From contig JAQSWN010000053.1 in NCBI GenBank assembly GCA_029266615.1, forward strand, positions 1 to 34,767: a stretch of 34,767 nt of DNA, in the 5' to 3' direction. This stretch comes from Polyangiaceae bacterium (lineage in GTDB: Bacteria > Myxococcota_A > Polyangia > Polyangiales > Polyangiaceae). A program made the position numbers and the translations under genes. The notes under the pieces were generated by a model, which ran no database searches, was not told the DNA's origin, and saw only the letters and a program-made list of their open reading frames with translations. This document shows, one piece after another, positions 1-8,272 of the stretch; the first letter of the stretch is position 1, and each line of letters starts with the position of its first letter.

Positions 1-2211
1 GACGGGGGGCGTCGGCGGGGCCGCCGGTTTCACGCTCGCGTACGCGTAGCTGGGCGACATCGCGAGCCAGAAAGAAAAAGCCGTACCGGCCGCGACTCCA
101 GCGCTGGCGCGGACGTACGACCACGCTCCGAGCTCCCCGAACGCGACGTCCGGCCAGAGCGAGATGCAGGCGCCGAGGATGAGCACGATGCCGCCGCACC
201 AGATCCACATGACGAGCGGGTTCACGTGGAAGCGAAACGTGCCGCGCTTGCTCTGCGGATCCACGGTGCCGATGACGGTGTACAAGTCCTGCCGCATGCT
301 TTGCAGCAGGCTCACCTCCGTCGTCGGGCCATCTGGGTTCTTGGCGTAGAAGAACTTCGCGGGGTGGATTTGACCCAGGCTCCGCCCGCTTTCGAAGACG
401 TTGAAGTCGGCGAACAGCATGCGTTTGTTCAGGTCCGCCTGTTCCTCCGCGCTGCACTTGGGGTTACCGGGGCACATGCGGGTACCCAGGTATTCCAGCT
501 TGAAATTGCCGATTTCGTGCGACTGGCCGGGGACGAGCGTCACCTCGCGCTCCAGATTCCACGCCGCGCCGACGAAGCCGATGAACATGCCGACGATGCC
601 CAAGTGCACGATATAGCCGCCGTAGCGGCGGCGGTTCTTGGCGACTAGGTTCAAGAGCCCGGCAAGGATTCCTTCCGGCTCGCCGCGCTTTTCCGCCGAG
701 CGTCGGCGCGCCGCCACGCCGCGCTGGAACTCCTGCGCGATGACGGCCACGTTGAACGCGGACAGCGAGATGGTGAAGACCGGCGCCAGCGAGCCGACCT
801 GCTGAAAAACGGTGCCGAGGATGCCGGACAGGAACGCGTCGCTCGGCACGATGGCGGGGTAGCCGAAGCGGCTTCCGAGCGCGAAGTGCAGCCCGGCAGC
901 GGTCACGAACGCGACGAGAGGCCACTTGAAGGCTTGCTTGAGCGCGCCCTCACTCGTCTTGCGCCAGCCGAAGAGCGGGGCGAGGCCCATGAGCGCGAAG
1001 ATGGTGAGGCCGATCGGCGCGAGCCACCGGTTGAAGAAGGGGGGCCCGACCGTGACGGTCTCGTTCCACAGCTCGGAGAGCTTGGGGAACATGGTGCAGA
1101 TGAGGATGAACGTCATGGCGCCGAGCAGCGCCCAGTTGTTGACGACGAACATCGCTTCGCGGCTGGCGACGGCTTCGATCTCTGCTTTTGCCTTCAACAG
1201 CGGGTAGCGCCAGACGATGAGCCCCGCCGACGCGCCGGCGATGAGCCCCATGAAATAGAGGAAGTAGGTGCCAATCTCGCTCTGCGCGAAGCTGTGCACG
1301 CTGGCGATGATGCCCGACCGGGTCAGGAACGTGCCGAAGATGGTCAGGAAGAACGTGAGGCAAATCAAGAACACGTTCCAGACCTTGAGCATGTTGCGAC
1401 GCTCTTGGATCATCGTGGAGTGGACGTAGGCGGCTGCCGTAAACCACGGCAAACAGGCGGCATTTTCGACCGGATCCCACGCCCAGTAACCGCCCCAGCC
1501 GAGCTCTTCGTACGCCCAGCGCATGCCGAGCACGTTGCCGATGGACAGGAAGAGGAACGCGAACAGCATCCACTTACGGGTCGCGACGATCCACTCGTTG
1601 TCCAAGCGGCCGGTGGCGAGCGCGGCGACGCAGAACGCGAACGGCACCGAGCAACCGACGAAGCCCGTGTAGAGCGCCGGCGGGTGGATGATCATCCAGT
1701 AGTTTTGTAGGAGCGGGTTCAGCCCCTCGCCGTCCGGGCGCGAGCCGGCGATGTTGGTCTCGAACGGGTTGGCGCTGAAGAGCATCAAGATCGAGAAGAA
1801 GGCGATGATCACCATCAACGTGGCGATGATGAACGGCTGCAGCTCGCGGTAGCGCCCCTTCAACCAGGCCACCGCCGAGCTGGTGTAGACGGCCAGTAGC
1901 ATCGACCACCAGAGCAGCGAGCCGTCCTGCCCGCCCCACAGCGACGTCAGCAGGTACGTCGTGCTCATGGATCGGTCGCTGTACCGAGATACGTAGCGGA
2001 TGCGGAAGTCGTGAGTGACGAACGCATACGAGAGGAGCAGCACCCCGAACAGCACGAGCGCGCAGGTTCCGTACGCGCCGAGCCGCGCGGCGCTCAACAG
2101 ACGCGGGCGCCCTCGCCCGGCCGCGAGCGACACGGCGAACGTGTACGCGGCGGCGACGAGGATCGCGTAGAGGACACCAGTGCCGAACTCGGGGAGGGAC
2201 TGCCACAGCAT
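1..2211 (-). CDS. ccmF: Cytochrome c-type biogenesis protein CcmF (haem lyase), 3' end beyond window
   Basis: Integral membrane haem lyase of the System I (Ccm) cytochrome c maturation pathway; the family attaches haem to apocytochrome c on the periplasmic side. The frame is open from an ATG at 2211 to the left edge (737 codons, no stop). The tryptophan-rich WWD-type signature is plain at about residues 232-252 (core WGGYWAWDPVEN). Conserved stretches around it include NYWMIIHPPALY and TFLTRSGIIASVHSF, among many hydrophobic helices. A hydrophilic periplasmic domain (about 560-655) is followed by the usual last helix (LVMWIWCGGIVLILGACISL). Typical CcmF proteins are about 650 residues and end there; this one continues through another hydrophobic segment ending AMSPSYAYA, which looks like a built-in signal peptide. 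A fusion to a further Ccm protein is possible but not visible. No clear Shine-Dalgarno is seen before the ATG. Confidence 0.93.
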   Translation of the reverse strand, partial: MLWQSLPEFGTGVLYAILVAAAYTFAVSLAAGRGRPRLLSAARLGAYGTCALVLFGVLLLSYAFVTHDFRIRYVSRYSDRSMSTTYLLTSLWGGQDGSLLWWSMLLAVYTSSAVAWLKGRYRELQPFIIATLMVIIAFFSILMLFSANPFETNIAGSRPDGEGLNPLLQNYWMIIHPPALYTGFVGCSVPFAFCVAALATGRLDNEWIVATRKWMLFAFLFLSIGNVLGMRWAYEELGWGGYWAWDPVENAACLPWFTAAAYVHSTMIQERRNMLKVWNVFLICLTFFLTIFGTFLTRSGIIASVHSFAQSEIGTYFLYFMGLIAGASAGLIVWRYPLLKAKAEIEAVASREAMFVVNNWALLGAMTFILICTMFPKLSELWNETVTVGPPFFNRWLAPIGLTIFALMGLAPLFGWRKTSEGALKQAFKWPLVAFVTAAGLHFALGSRFGYPAIVPSDAFLSGILGTVFQQVGSLAPVFTISLSAFNVAVIAQEFQRGVAARRRSAEKRGEPEGILAGLLNLVAKNRRRYGGYIVHLGIVGMFIGFVGAAWNLEREVTLVPGQSHEIGNFKLEYLGTRMCPGNPKCSAEEQADLNKRMLFADFNVFESGRSLGQIHPAKFFYAKNPDGPTTEVSLLQSMRQDLYTVIGTVDPQSKRGTFRFHVNPLVMWIWCGGIVLILGACISLWPDVAFGELGAWSYVRASAGVAAGTAFSFWLAMSPSYAYASVKPAAPPTPPV

Positions 2212-2776
2212 GACGCGGGGGAGCTTAGCCTGGTTTGTGACCGAGGCAGCCTAGCCGCGTGGATATTCGCGACGCGCGATTTCAGCCGTTTCCCGGGAAT
2301 GAAGGTTCACGCTCGGTTGTCCGCTCCTCGCGCGAAACGTCAATCACCCGCTCACGCGGAGCTGCTCACGCAGGTTGCGGACCCGTGGCGAAGGCTGCTC
2401 GCGGAGCACGGCTTCGCGGCGACGACGCGCGTGTTGCTCGGCTGGTGGCTGCGCCGGGAGGCTTCGACGACTCTGCTTGAGCAGCGAGGTTCGCCGGTGA
2501 CGAGCTCGTTCCTGCAAAAGCTGGTTCGACCGCTGCGAAGCTGGCAGAGGAATTGTCGCGCTGGGCGGCAATGCCGCGATTGCCCGCCGTCGAGCTGAGC
2601 CAAGCTGTGCCAGCGGCGCTCCATGCTAACGCGAAGAGCCGAGCGATTCCGGGTTGAGGCTTTGGCACGTTGATTGCTCATCCGCCGCCATGCCAGCTCG
2701 GGATCGGGTCCTCACCTACTCCCCTCAGCGCTGGTGACGGTGACGGCCGCGCCGGCGCCACGGGCGGAGCTTATCC
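2212..2776. other. 565-base stretch with no convincing gene
   Basis: This lies between the divergent starts of ccmF (minus) and a lipoprotein gene (plus). Both strands hold open frames of 75-110 codons, but none has a recognisable domain, a good Shine-Dalgarno or a clear advantage over the other frames. On the plus strand a frame with an ATG at 2299 runs to 2598 and gives a Leu/Arg-rich peptide. A second plus frame gives a plausible Ala-rich helix around 2500-2650 but is broken by stops. It could be a decayed gene or simply a long promoter region. No strong hairpin or repeat was seen. Confidence 0.4.
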
Positions 2777-3421
2777 ATGACGAACCACGACTCGACGCGG
2801 TATCATTTCAACCCTTCCATGAGTGGACGCGCATCGTGGGCTCGAAAGCTGTCCCCCGCCTTCCTCGTCGTTGCGACCGCGCTCGCCTGTGGCAGCTCGC
2901 ACAACGGCAAAGACGCCGAGGATCCCCCGAACGGTGAGGGAGGTAGCGCTGGCACCAGCACCGGAGTCTCCGGCTTCGGCGCGAACCCGCCTCAGGTCGG
3001 AACCGGTGGGGCCACGTCGCCGGGCATCGCGGGCTTCCCGACGACGGGCGGCTACGCAACTGCGGGCACGTTCGGCTTCGCGGGCACGCAAGCCGTGGGC
3101 GGCTCCGTCGGGACGGGCGGCTTCGTCGGGACGGGCGGCTTCGGGACGGGCGGGAGTGGACCCGTCCCGGGCGGCGGGGCGGGCGGGACCGTTTCGTATC
3201 CGCCGGGCTCGTGCCCCGCGCAGCCGCCGCCAAACGGCACGAGCTGCGCCGCCTACGTGGCGGATCCGAGCTTCAGCTGCTACTACGACGCGCCCGCGTG
3301 CCGCGTGGTGTCGACGTGCCTGGCCAACGACAAGTGGCGCTCGGGCTGCGAAGCGTCGGGCGGTGAAGCTGGAGCTCCGGGTCAACCCGGTGCCGCGGGC
3401 GCCGCGGGCGCCGAGAACTAA
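2777..3421 (+). CDS. Gly-rich putative lipoprotein with Cys-rich C-terminus
   Basis: Function unknown. The ATG at 2777 has a GGAG seven bases upstream. A second ATG at 2819 gives a more compact signal peptide but has no Shine-Dalgarno. A hydrophobic segment ends in ATALAC, a loose lipobox with Cys38 counted from 2777. A linker of about 120 residues rich in Gly, Thr, Phe and Ala follows, including GTGGF-type repeats. The last 60 residues contain six cysteines, suggesting a small disulphide-bonded domain on the cell surface or in the periplasm. The stop overlaps the stop of the convergent pyrH in the four bases CTAA. Gly-rich linkers behind a lipobox recur in several genes of this window. Confidence 0.7.
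   Translation: MTNHDSTRYHFNPSMSGRASWARKLSPAFLVVATALACGSSHNGKDAEDPPNGEGGSAGTSTGVSGFGANPPQVGTGGATSPGIAGFPTTGGYATAGTFGFAGTQAVGGSVGTGGFVGTGGFGTGGSGPVPGGGAGGTVSYPPGSCPAQPPPNGTSCAAYVADPSFSCYYDAPACRVVSTCLANDKWRSGCEASGGEAGAPGQPGAAGAAGAEN
3107..3154 (+). repeat. 18-base in-frame tandem repeat
   Basis: The unit GTCGGGACGGGCGGCTTC occurs twice in succession (3107-3124 and 3125-3142), followed by a 12-base partial copy. It lies inside the Gly-rich lipoprotein gene and keeps frame, encoding VGTGGF twice and then GTGG. Copy-number change here would lengthen or shorten the linker by six residues without a frameshift. Confidence 0.85.
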
Positions 3422-4152
3422 GCCGAAACCGTCGTACCGCCGGGCTCGCCCAGGCAGACGCGACGGATGTTGCCCCGCGCCATCTTGAATACGCGAATGT
3501 TCAGGCTGTGCTCGCGGCAGAGCGCGACCGCGGTCGAGTCCATCACGCCCAAGTGATCGGCCAGGAAGCGGTCGTAGCTCACGCGCTCGAGCATCTTCGC
3601 GTCGGGGTGACGGCGCGGATCGCGATCGTAGATGCCGTCCACCTTCGTCGCCTTGAGGAGCACGTCGGCGCGCATCTCCATCGCCCGAAGGGCGGCCGCG
3701 GTATCGGTCGAGAAGTAGGGGTTGCCGGTTCCGGCGGCGAAGATCACCGCGTGCCCGCGGTCCAGGTGGCGGATGGCGCGCCTTCGGATGTACGGCTCGG
3801 CCAGCTGCTTGATCTCGATGGCGGTCATGACGCGCGTTGGCACGCCCGAGCGCTCCAGCGCGTCTTGCAACGCGAGCGAGTTGATGACCGTCGCCAGCAT
3901 CCCCATGTAGTCGCTCTGCGCGCGATCCATGCCTTCACTGGCACCGCGCAAGCCGCGGAAGATGTTGCCGCCGCCGACGACGAGGCCAAGCTGGACGCCG
4001 GTGGCGTGCACCTCCGCGAGCTCCATCGCCGTTTCCTTCAGCGTCGCGGTGTCGATGCCTGATCCGCCTTCTTTGCCGCTCAGCGCCTCCCCCGACAGCT
4101 TCAGAATGACTCGCTTGTAACGGAGGGACTCGGGCGACGTTTGGCTTTCCAC
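3418..4152 (-). CDS. pyrH: UMP kinase
   Basis: Cytoplasmic uridylate kinase (UMP + ATP to UDP + ADP) of pyrimidine nucleotide synthesis, amino-acid kinase fold. The protein carries the family's N-terminal [13 protein letters not shown], the glycine loop [10 protein letters not shown], the [17 protein letters not shown] helix, [18 protein letters not shown], and [16 protein letters not shown]. The frame is open upstream to beyond 4360, but a GTG at 4152 gives 244 residues, close to the usual 240. It also avoids overlap with the divergent lipoprotein gene at 4269. A GAGGG lies about 15 bases before the GTG, rather far. In many bacteria pyrH sits between tsf and frr; here it stands alone between two lipoprotein genes. 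Confidence 0.94.
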   Translation of the reverse strand: MESQTSPESLRYKRVILKLSGEALSGKEGGSGIDTATLKETAMELAEVHATGVQLGLVVGGGNIFRGLRGASEGMDRAQSDYMGMLATVINSLALQDALERSGVPTRVMTAIEIKQLAEPYIRRRAIRHLDRGHAVIFAAGTGNPYFSTDTAAALRAMEMRADVLLKATKVDGIYDRDPRRHPDAKMLERVSYDRFLADHLGVMDSTAVALCREHSLNIRVFKMARGNIRRVCLGEPGGTTVSA

Positions 4153-4268
4153 GAGGGCGACACGTACCCTCGGTCGCTCGATGACGCAACCGGTTCTGCC
4201 CGGCCTTCTGCCTGGTGTCGGCCCGGCACGATGGCGCGTCCCCGCGCGGCGTAGTAATCCCCGCCTCC

Positions 4269-5261
4269 ATGCGCCTTTCCGCCACGCGACTCGCCTGCGT
4301 AGCGCTGATGCTCGTCGTCGGTTGTGACAAGAAGCCCGCGGGCGGCACGACGCCGAGCGGCTCGTCAACGGCGAGCGCGGCGCCGGCCGGCATTTCGCCC
4401 GAGCTCGCGGCCAAGGTGCTCGCCAAGGTGGGCGACCGCGAAATCACCCTTGGTGAATACGCGGCGACGCTCGACCGCATGGATGCGTTCGAGCGGCTTC
4501 GGTATCAGTCCGCCGACCGCCGGAAGCAGCTCCTGGACGAGCTCATCGACTTGGAGCTTTTGGCGGAGGAAGCGCGTCGACGGGGCCTGGACAAGCAGCC
4601 GGAGACTCAGGAGCGCGTCCGGCAGATGTTACGTGACGAGCTGCTCGCGCAGGTTCGCGCCAGCACGCCGCCGCCGGGAGACATTTCGGAGGCGGACGCT
4701 CGGCGCTATTACGACGAGCACCGCGACGATTTCCGGGAGCCCGAGCGCCGCCGCGTCGCGCACATCGCGCTGCCTAACGAGGCGGAGGCCAAAGCCGTGC
4801 TGGCGAAGGCCCAAGGCGCCTCGGCAGCGGAGTGGGGCAAGCTCGTCGCGGAAAAGTCGCGAGACCCACGCGCCAAGCCGAGCGCGACTCTGCCCGCGGA
4901 GCTGGCCGGCGATCTCGGTATCGTCGGGCCGCCAGGCCACCCCCGCGGCGAGAACCCGAACGTGCCGGAGCCGCTGCGCGCGGCCGTGTTCGAGGTGGAG
5001 AAACTGGGCGGCGTGCTCCCTCGACCCATCGCGTCCGGCGGCGCGTTTCACGTCGTACGAATGACCGGCAAGACGGACGCGCGCGACCGCACCTTCCAGG
5101 ACGCCGAGCGCTCCATCCGCGTCGCGCTCACGCAGGAGCGGCTGCGGGCGCGCGAAGCCGAGCTCGAGCAGGAGCTGAAGAGGAAGTACCCCGTGACGGT
5201 CGACGAAGCGCAGCTCGCCAAGTTGCCGCTCCCCGCGCCGTCCGCGAAAGCTCCGAAATGA
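4269..5261 (+). CDS. Parvulin-type peptidyl-prolyl isomerase lipoprotein (SurA/PpiC family)
   Basis: Predicted envelope chaperone/isomerase of 330 residues. The ATG at 4269 starts a signal peptide ending in lipobox LVVGC (Cys19). A SurA-N-like helical part follows at about residues 45-150: [19 protein letters not shown], then [20 protein letters not shown], then a segment leading to [13 protein letters not shown]. This is the classical lead-in to a PpiC rotamase domain. The rotamase part (about 158-275) starts RRRVAHIAL and includes [16 protein letters not shown] and FHVVRM, so the parvulin core is present but divergent. The C-terminal helix is charged. The stop overlaps the start of the next gene (ATGA), so the two are probably translated together. 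The likely role is folding of exported or outer-membrane proteins; substrates are unknown. Confidence 0.85.
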   Translation: MRLSATRLACVALMLVVGCDKKPAGGTTPSGSSTASAAPAGISPELAAKVLAKVGDREITLGEYAATLDRMDAFERLRYQSADRRKQLLDELIDLELLAEEARRRGLDKQPETQERVRQMLRDELLAQVRASTPPPGDISEADARRYYDEHRDDFREPERRRVAHIALPNEAEAKAVLAKAQGASAAEWGKLVAEKSRDPRAKPSATLPAELAGDLGIVGPPGHPRGENPNVPEPLRAAVFEVEKLGGVLPRPIASGGAFHVVRMTGKTDARDRTFQDAERSIRVALTQERLRAREAELEQELKRKYPVTVDEAQLAKLPLPAPSAKAPK

Positions 5262-6364
5262 CGGCGCTCCCCTTGCTCCAAGTCGCGTCCGAGCCGAGCT
5301 GGCAGGCGGAGCTCCGCTCGGCGCTCCGCTCGGTTGCCGACCTCGAGCGGCATTTCGAGCTCACCGAGTCCGAGCGCGAAGGTGCCCAGCGCGCCGAGGC
5401 GGAAGGATTTCCGATCTCGGTGACGCCTTACTACGCGAGCCTGGCCGATCGGCACGACCCCAATTGCCCGATCCGCCGCCAAATCGTGCCGCGCGCGGAG
5501 GAAGCGGTGGAAGGCCGCGGCGATCTGCGCGACCCGCTCGGTGAGGAGGCGCACGAGGTCGCGCCGGAGCTCATCCAGCGCTACCCGGACCGCGCGCTCC
5601 TGCTCGCCACGGATCGCTGCGCCGTTTACTGCCGCTTCTGCACGCGCAGCCGCCTGGTCGGTAACGGGGGTGGGCCGCGGTCGCTGGACAAGTTGCAGCC
5701 CGCCTTCGCGTACCTGCGCGCCCATCCGGAAGTCCGCGATCTCATCATCAGCGGCGGCGATCCGCTCGCCATGTCCACGTCGCGCCTCGTCGCCTTGATC
5801 GAGCGGCTCCGCGAGATCCCCAGCATCGAGACGATACGGCTCGCGACGCGCGTGCCGGTCGTGCTGCCCAGCCGCATCACGGACGAGCTGCTGAGCGCGC
5901 TGCGGCCGCACCACCCGCTTTGGGTGATGACTCATTTCAATCACCCCAAAGAGTTATCGGAGTCGTCGCGGGCGGCGCTGCGACGCTTGGCCGACGCGGG
6001 CTTCCCGGTCATGAACCAGTGCGTGCTGCTGCGCGGCGTGAACGACGACGCCGCGACGCTTTCGGAGCTGTTCCGCGGGCTCGTGCGCGAGCGGGCGCGC
6101 CCTTATTACCTCTTGCAGATGGACCCCGTGCGCGGCACCTCGCATTTGCGCACGCCGCTGTCGCGTGGGGTCGAGATCATGGAGCAGCTGCAAGGGCGGC
6201 TCAGCGGAATCGCGCTCCCGAAGCTCATCGTGGACACGCCCGGCGGCTTCGGGAAAGTGCCGCACGGGCCCGACTACGTGCTTTGGCGCGACGAAGCGCG
6301 CGGCGTCACCCGGTTTCGTACCGCCCGCGGTGTGGAAGTGGACTACGTCGACCCCAAGAGCTGA
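5258..6364 (+). CDS. kamA: Lysine 2,3-aminomutase family radical SAM enzyme
   Basis: Radical-SAM, PLP-dependent aminomutase that in characterised members converts L-lysine to beta-lysine. The ATG at 5258 overlaps the upstream stop (ATGA) and gives 368 residues. The iron-sulphur motif CxxxCxxC is CAVYCRFC (Cys121, 125, 128). ISGGDPL follows. The PLP lysine is probably Lys333 in PGGFGKVP, and the aspartates in LLQMDPVRGTSHLRTP and LIVDTPGG match those that hold the substrate amino group in KamA. It is shorter than clostridial KamA (about 416 residues) and closer to EpmB (about 340), which beta-lysylates EF-P. No epmA or efp is in the window, so KamA and EpmB-like roles cannot be separated. Coupling to a periplasmic isomerase gene is odd. 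Confidence 0.88.
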   Translation: MTALPLLQVASEPSWQAELRSALRSVADLERHFELTESEREGAQRAEAEGFPISVTPYYASLADRHDPNCPIRRQIVPRAEEAVEGRGDLRDPLGEEAHEVAPELIQRYPDRALLLATDRCAVYCRFCTRSRLVGNGGGPRSLDKLQPAFAYLRAHPEVRDLIISGGDPLAMSTSRLVALIERLREIPSIETIRLATRVPVVLPSRITDELLSALRPHHPLWVMTHFNHPKELSESSRAALRRLADAGFPVMNQCVLLRGVNDDAATLSELFRGLVRERARPYYLLQMDPVRGTSHLRTPLSRGVEIMEQLQGRLSGIALPKLIVDTPGGFGKVPHGPDYVLWRDEARGVTRFRTARGVEVDYVDPKS

Positions 6365-7744
6365 TCGATTCGCTGGAGCAGCTGCTTCGGCGTGACCGGC
6401 TTGGTCAGGTACTCCACGCCTGCCGCGCCGTGCGCGTGCGCGTCGGGGCCCGGGTAGCCCGAGAACAGCAACACTTTGAGCCCCCGCGCGCCGTTGCAGC
6501 TCGCGCGACAGCTCGACCCCGCTCAATTTGGGCATCACCACGTCGGTCACCAACAGCTCGGGCCGCTCCGGCATTTTCTCGAAGGCGAGCAACGCTTCGG
6601 TCGCGTTTTGAGCCACCGTGACCTGGTGGCCGGCGCGCTGCAGGACGGTAGCGATGACGCTGCGCACCCCCGCAAGGCGCATGAGCTGGATGTTCCCCAG
6701 CACGACCGTGAGCGGGTTGTTGAAGTCGTGCGCGACCCCGCCCGCGAGTTGGCCGATGGCCTCCAGCTTACGCGCTGCCCGCAGCTGCTCTTCCAGCTCC
6801 TGCTGCCGCTTCTCCGCCGACACCTGCTCGCTCACGTCCCGGATCACCAAGTCCACGCCCTCGGTGCCGTTCGCGCGGCGCACGGCGCGGGCGTTCGCTT
6901 CCGCGAAGACGCTGGTGCCGTCCGGGCGCGCGAGCGCGAAGCGAAACAGAGGGATGTGCTTGCCGGATTTCAGCTCCGCGTAGCGCTCCCGCGCGGCGGC
7001 CAGGGTCGGAGAGCGCGGCTCGGTCTTGATCGAAGGGTGCGCCGAGCAGCTCTTCGCGGCTGCGACCGACGAGCTTTTCGTGGGCGCGGTTGACCTGAAT
7101 GATCCGGCCCTCCGCGTCCAGCGACGCCATCGCGTCCGGCGCTTCCTCGACCAAATCTCGAAATGCTGCCTGCTCACGGCGCAGGCGCCGCATCGTCTCC
7201 GAAAGGCTCCACGCCGTGATCGCGATGAGGCCCCCGGTGCCGAGCAACTGCACCACGAGCGCGCGCGCGTACTGGCCCTCCGTATGCAGCAGCGGCCGCG
7301 CGAGGTGGCCTTCGCGGTACAGCTCGAAAACGCTCAGGGTGCCTGCGCTGCCGATGCCGGCGACGCTCAGCGCGCCCCCCGGGCCCAGGAGTTGCCCCGC
7401 CAGGACTACGGCGACGAACAGCGTAAGCGTCGCGGGCGCCCTCAAGCCGCCGCTCGTCACCTGGCTCGCTAACGAGAGCGCGGTAAGCCCGTGACGATGA
7501 TCCACGCCTGCGGCCGAACGTAGCCGCGGCGGAGGCCTCGTTCGCACAGGAAGGTAACCAGCAGCGCCGCGAACGGGGGCGCGCGCTTCGACCACGGCAG
7601 CGCGTGGTCCAGCGTCGCCACGCCGTAGGCCACGATGGAGAGCAAGCACACGCCCAGCACGAGCCGGAGCAATTGCGCTGCGCGGCGGTCGTCGTCGTCC
7701 TCGAACGCAGGCGTCTGGACGAAGGAAAGCAGCCACGCCCTCAT
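6343..7744 (-). pseudogene. Decayed hybrid sensor histidine kinase (TM-PAS-HisKA-[ATPase lost]-REC)
   Basis: Pieces of one protein lie in order but in different frames. An ATG at 7744 opens a membrane region (LVLGVCLLSIVAYGVATL and further helices). One missing base near 7485 shifts the frame into SLASQVTSGGL, several more hydrophobic segments, and a PAS start (FRDLVEEAPDAMASLDAEGR). A second shift near 7025-7045 leads to the PAS end, a coiled coil and a HisKA box with GQLAGGVAHDFNN. At 6670-6682 the reading runs straight from NIQLMR into the receiver sequence VRSVIATVLQRAGH. The whole HATPase domain and the receiver's first acidic residues are therefore absent, an apparent in-frame deletion. 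The receiver keeps ELLVTDVVMPKLSG; a third shift near 6490 precedes its end (KVLLFSGYPG, YLTKPVTPKQLL), with a stop at 6343-6345 inside convergent kamA. No kinase activity is expected. Assembly error is the alternative. Confidence 0.85.
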
Positions 7745-7783
7745 GCCGCAGAGCGCAACGTATCAGAAAACCCGCGCCAGACG

Positions 7784-8272
7784 TTACTTGCCGAACTTGA
7801 CGCGCAGCGCTTCACACACCACGTCTGGCGCGTAGCGGCTCACGTCCCCGCCATGACTCGCGATTTCGCGAACCAAGCTGGCGCTGATGAACCCGTAGTT
7901 CGTGCGGGTTGGCAGGAATACGGTGTCGATTTCCGGCCGCAAATCCGCGTTTGCGTGCGCAATTTGTAGCTCGTATTCGAAGTCCGTCCCGGCGCGCAGG
8001 CCCCGGACTACGACCCGCGCACCCACGCGCTTGCCGTAGTCCACGAGCAATCCTTCGAACGTTTCCACGCGGACGTTGGAGTAAGGGACGCAGATTTGCT
8101 GCATCAGCGCCAGGCGCTGCTCCACGCTGAACAGCGGCGAGCGCACCCGGTTGATACCGATGGCGACGATGACCTGGGGGAAGAGCTTGGAGGCGCGGTC
8201 AACCAAATCCAGGTGGCCGAACGTCGGCGGATCGAAGCTCCCCGCGTAGATGGCCAGCTGGGTTTCGCTCAC
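7784..8272 (-). CDS. coaD: Phosphopantetheine adenylyltransferase
   Basis: Fourth step of coenzyme A synthesis: ATP + 4'-phosphopantetheine to dephospho-CoA + PPi, in the cytoplasm. The 162 residues are the normal length. The nucleotidyltransferase signature is YAGSFDPPTFGHLDLV with the TxGH at residues 17-20. VVRGLRAGTDFEYELQIAHAN and the C-terminal ISASLVREIA also match the family. The GTG start at 8272 overlaps the upstream lipoprotein stop (GTGA), with CCCGGAG about eight bases before it inside that gene, so translation is probably coupled. The decayed kinase gene starts 39 bases downstream. Confidence 0.96.
   Translation of the reverse strand: MSETQLAIYAGSFDPPTFGHLDLVDRASKLFPQVIVAIGINRVRSPLFSVEQRLALMQQICVPYSNVRVETFEGLLVDYGKRVGARVVVRGLRAGTDFEYELQIAHANADLRPEIDTVFLPTRTNYGFISASLVREIASHGGDVSRYAPDVVCEALRVKFGK

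Noticed and set aside
2011..2598. Plus-strand frame of 195 codons starting inside ccmF
   Set aside because: Its first half is antisense to ccmF and the rest has no recognisable domain or Shine-Dalgarno; a decayed gene cannot be excluded.
4153..4368. Longer N-terminus for pyrH starting at 4368
   Set aside because: It would overlap the divergent isomerase gene, add about 70 Arg-rich residues not found in UMP kinases, and the GTG at 4152 gives the normal length.
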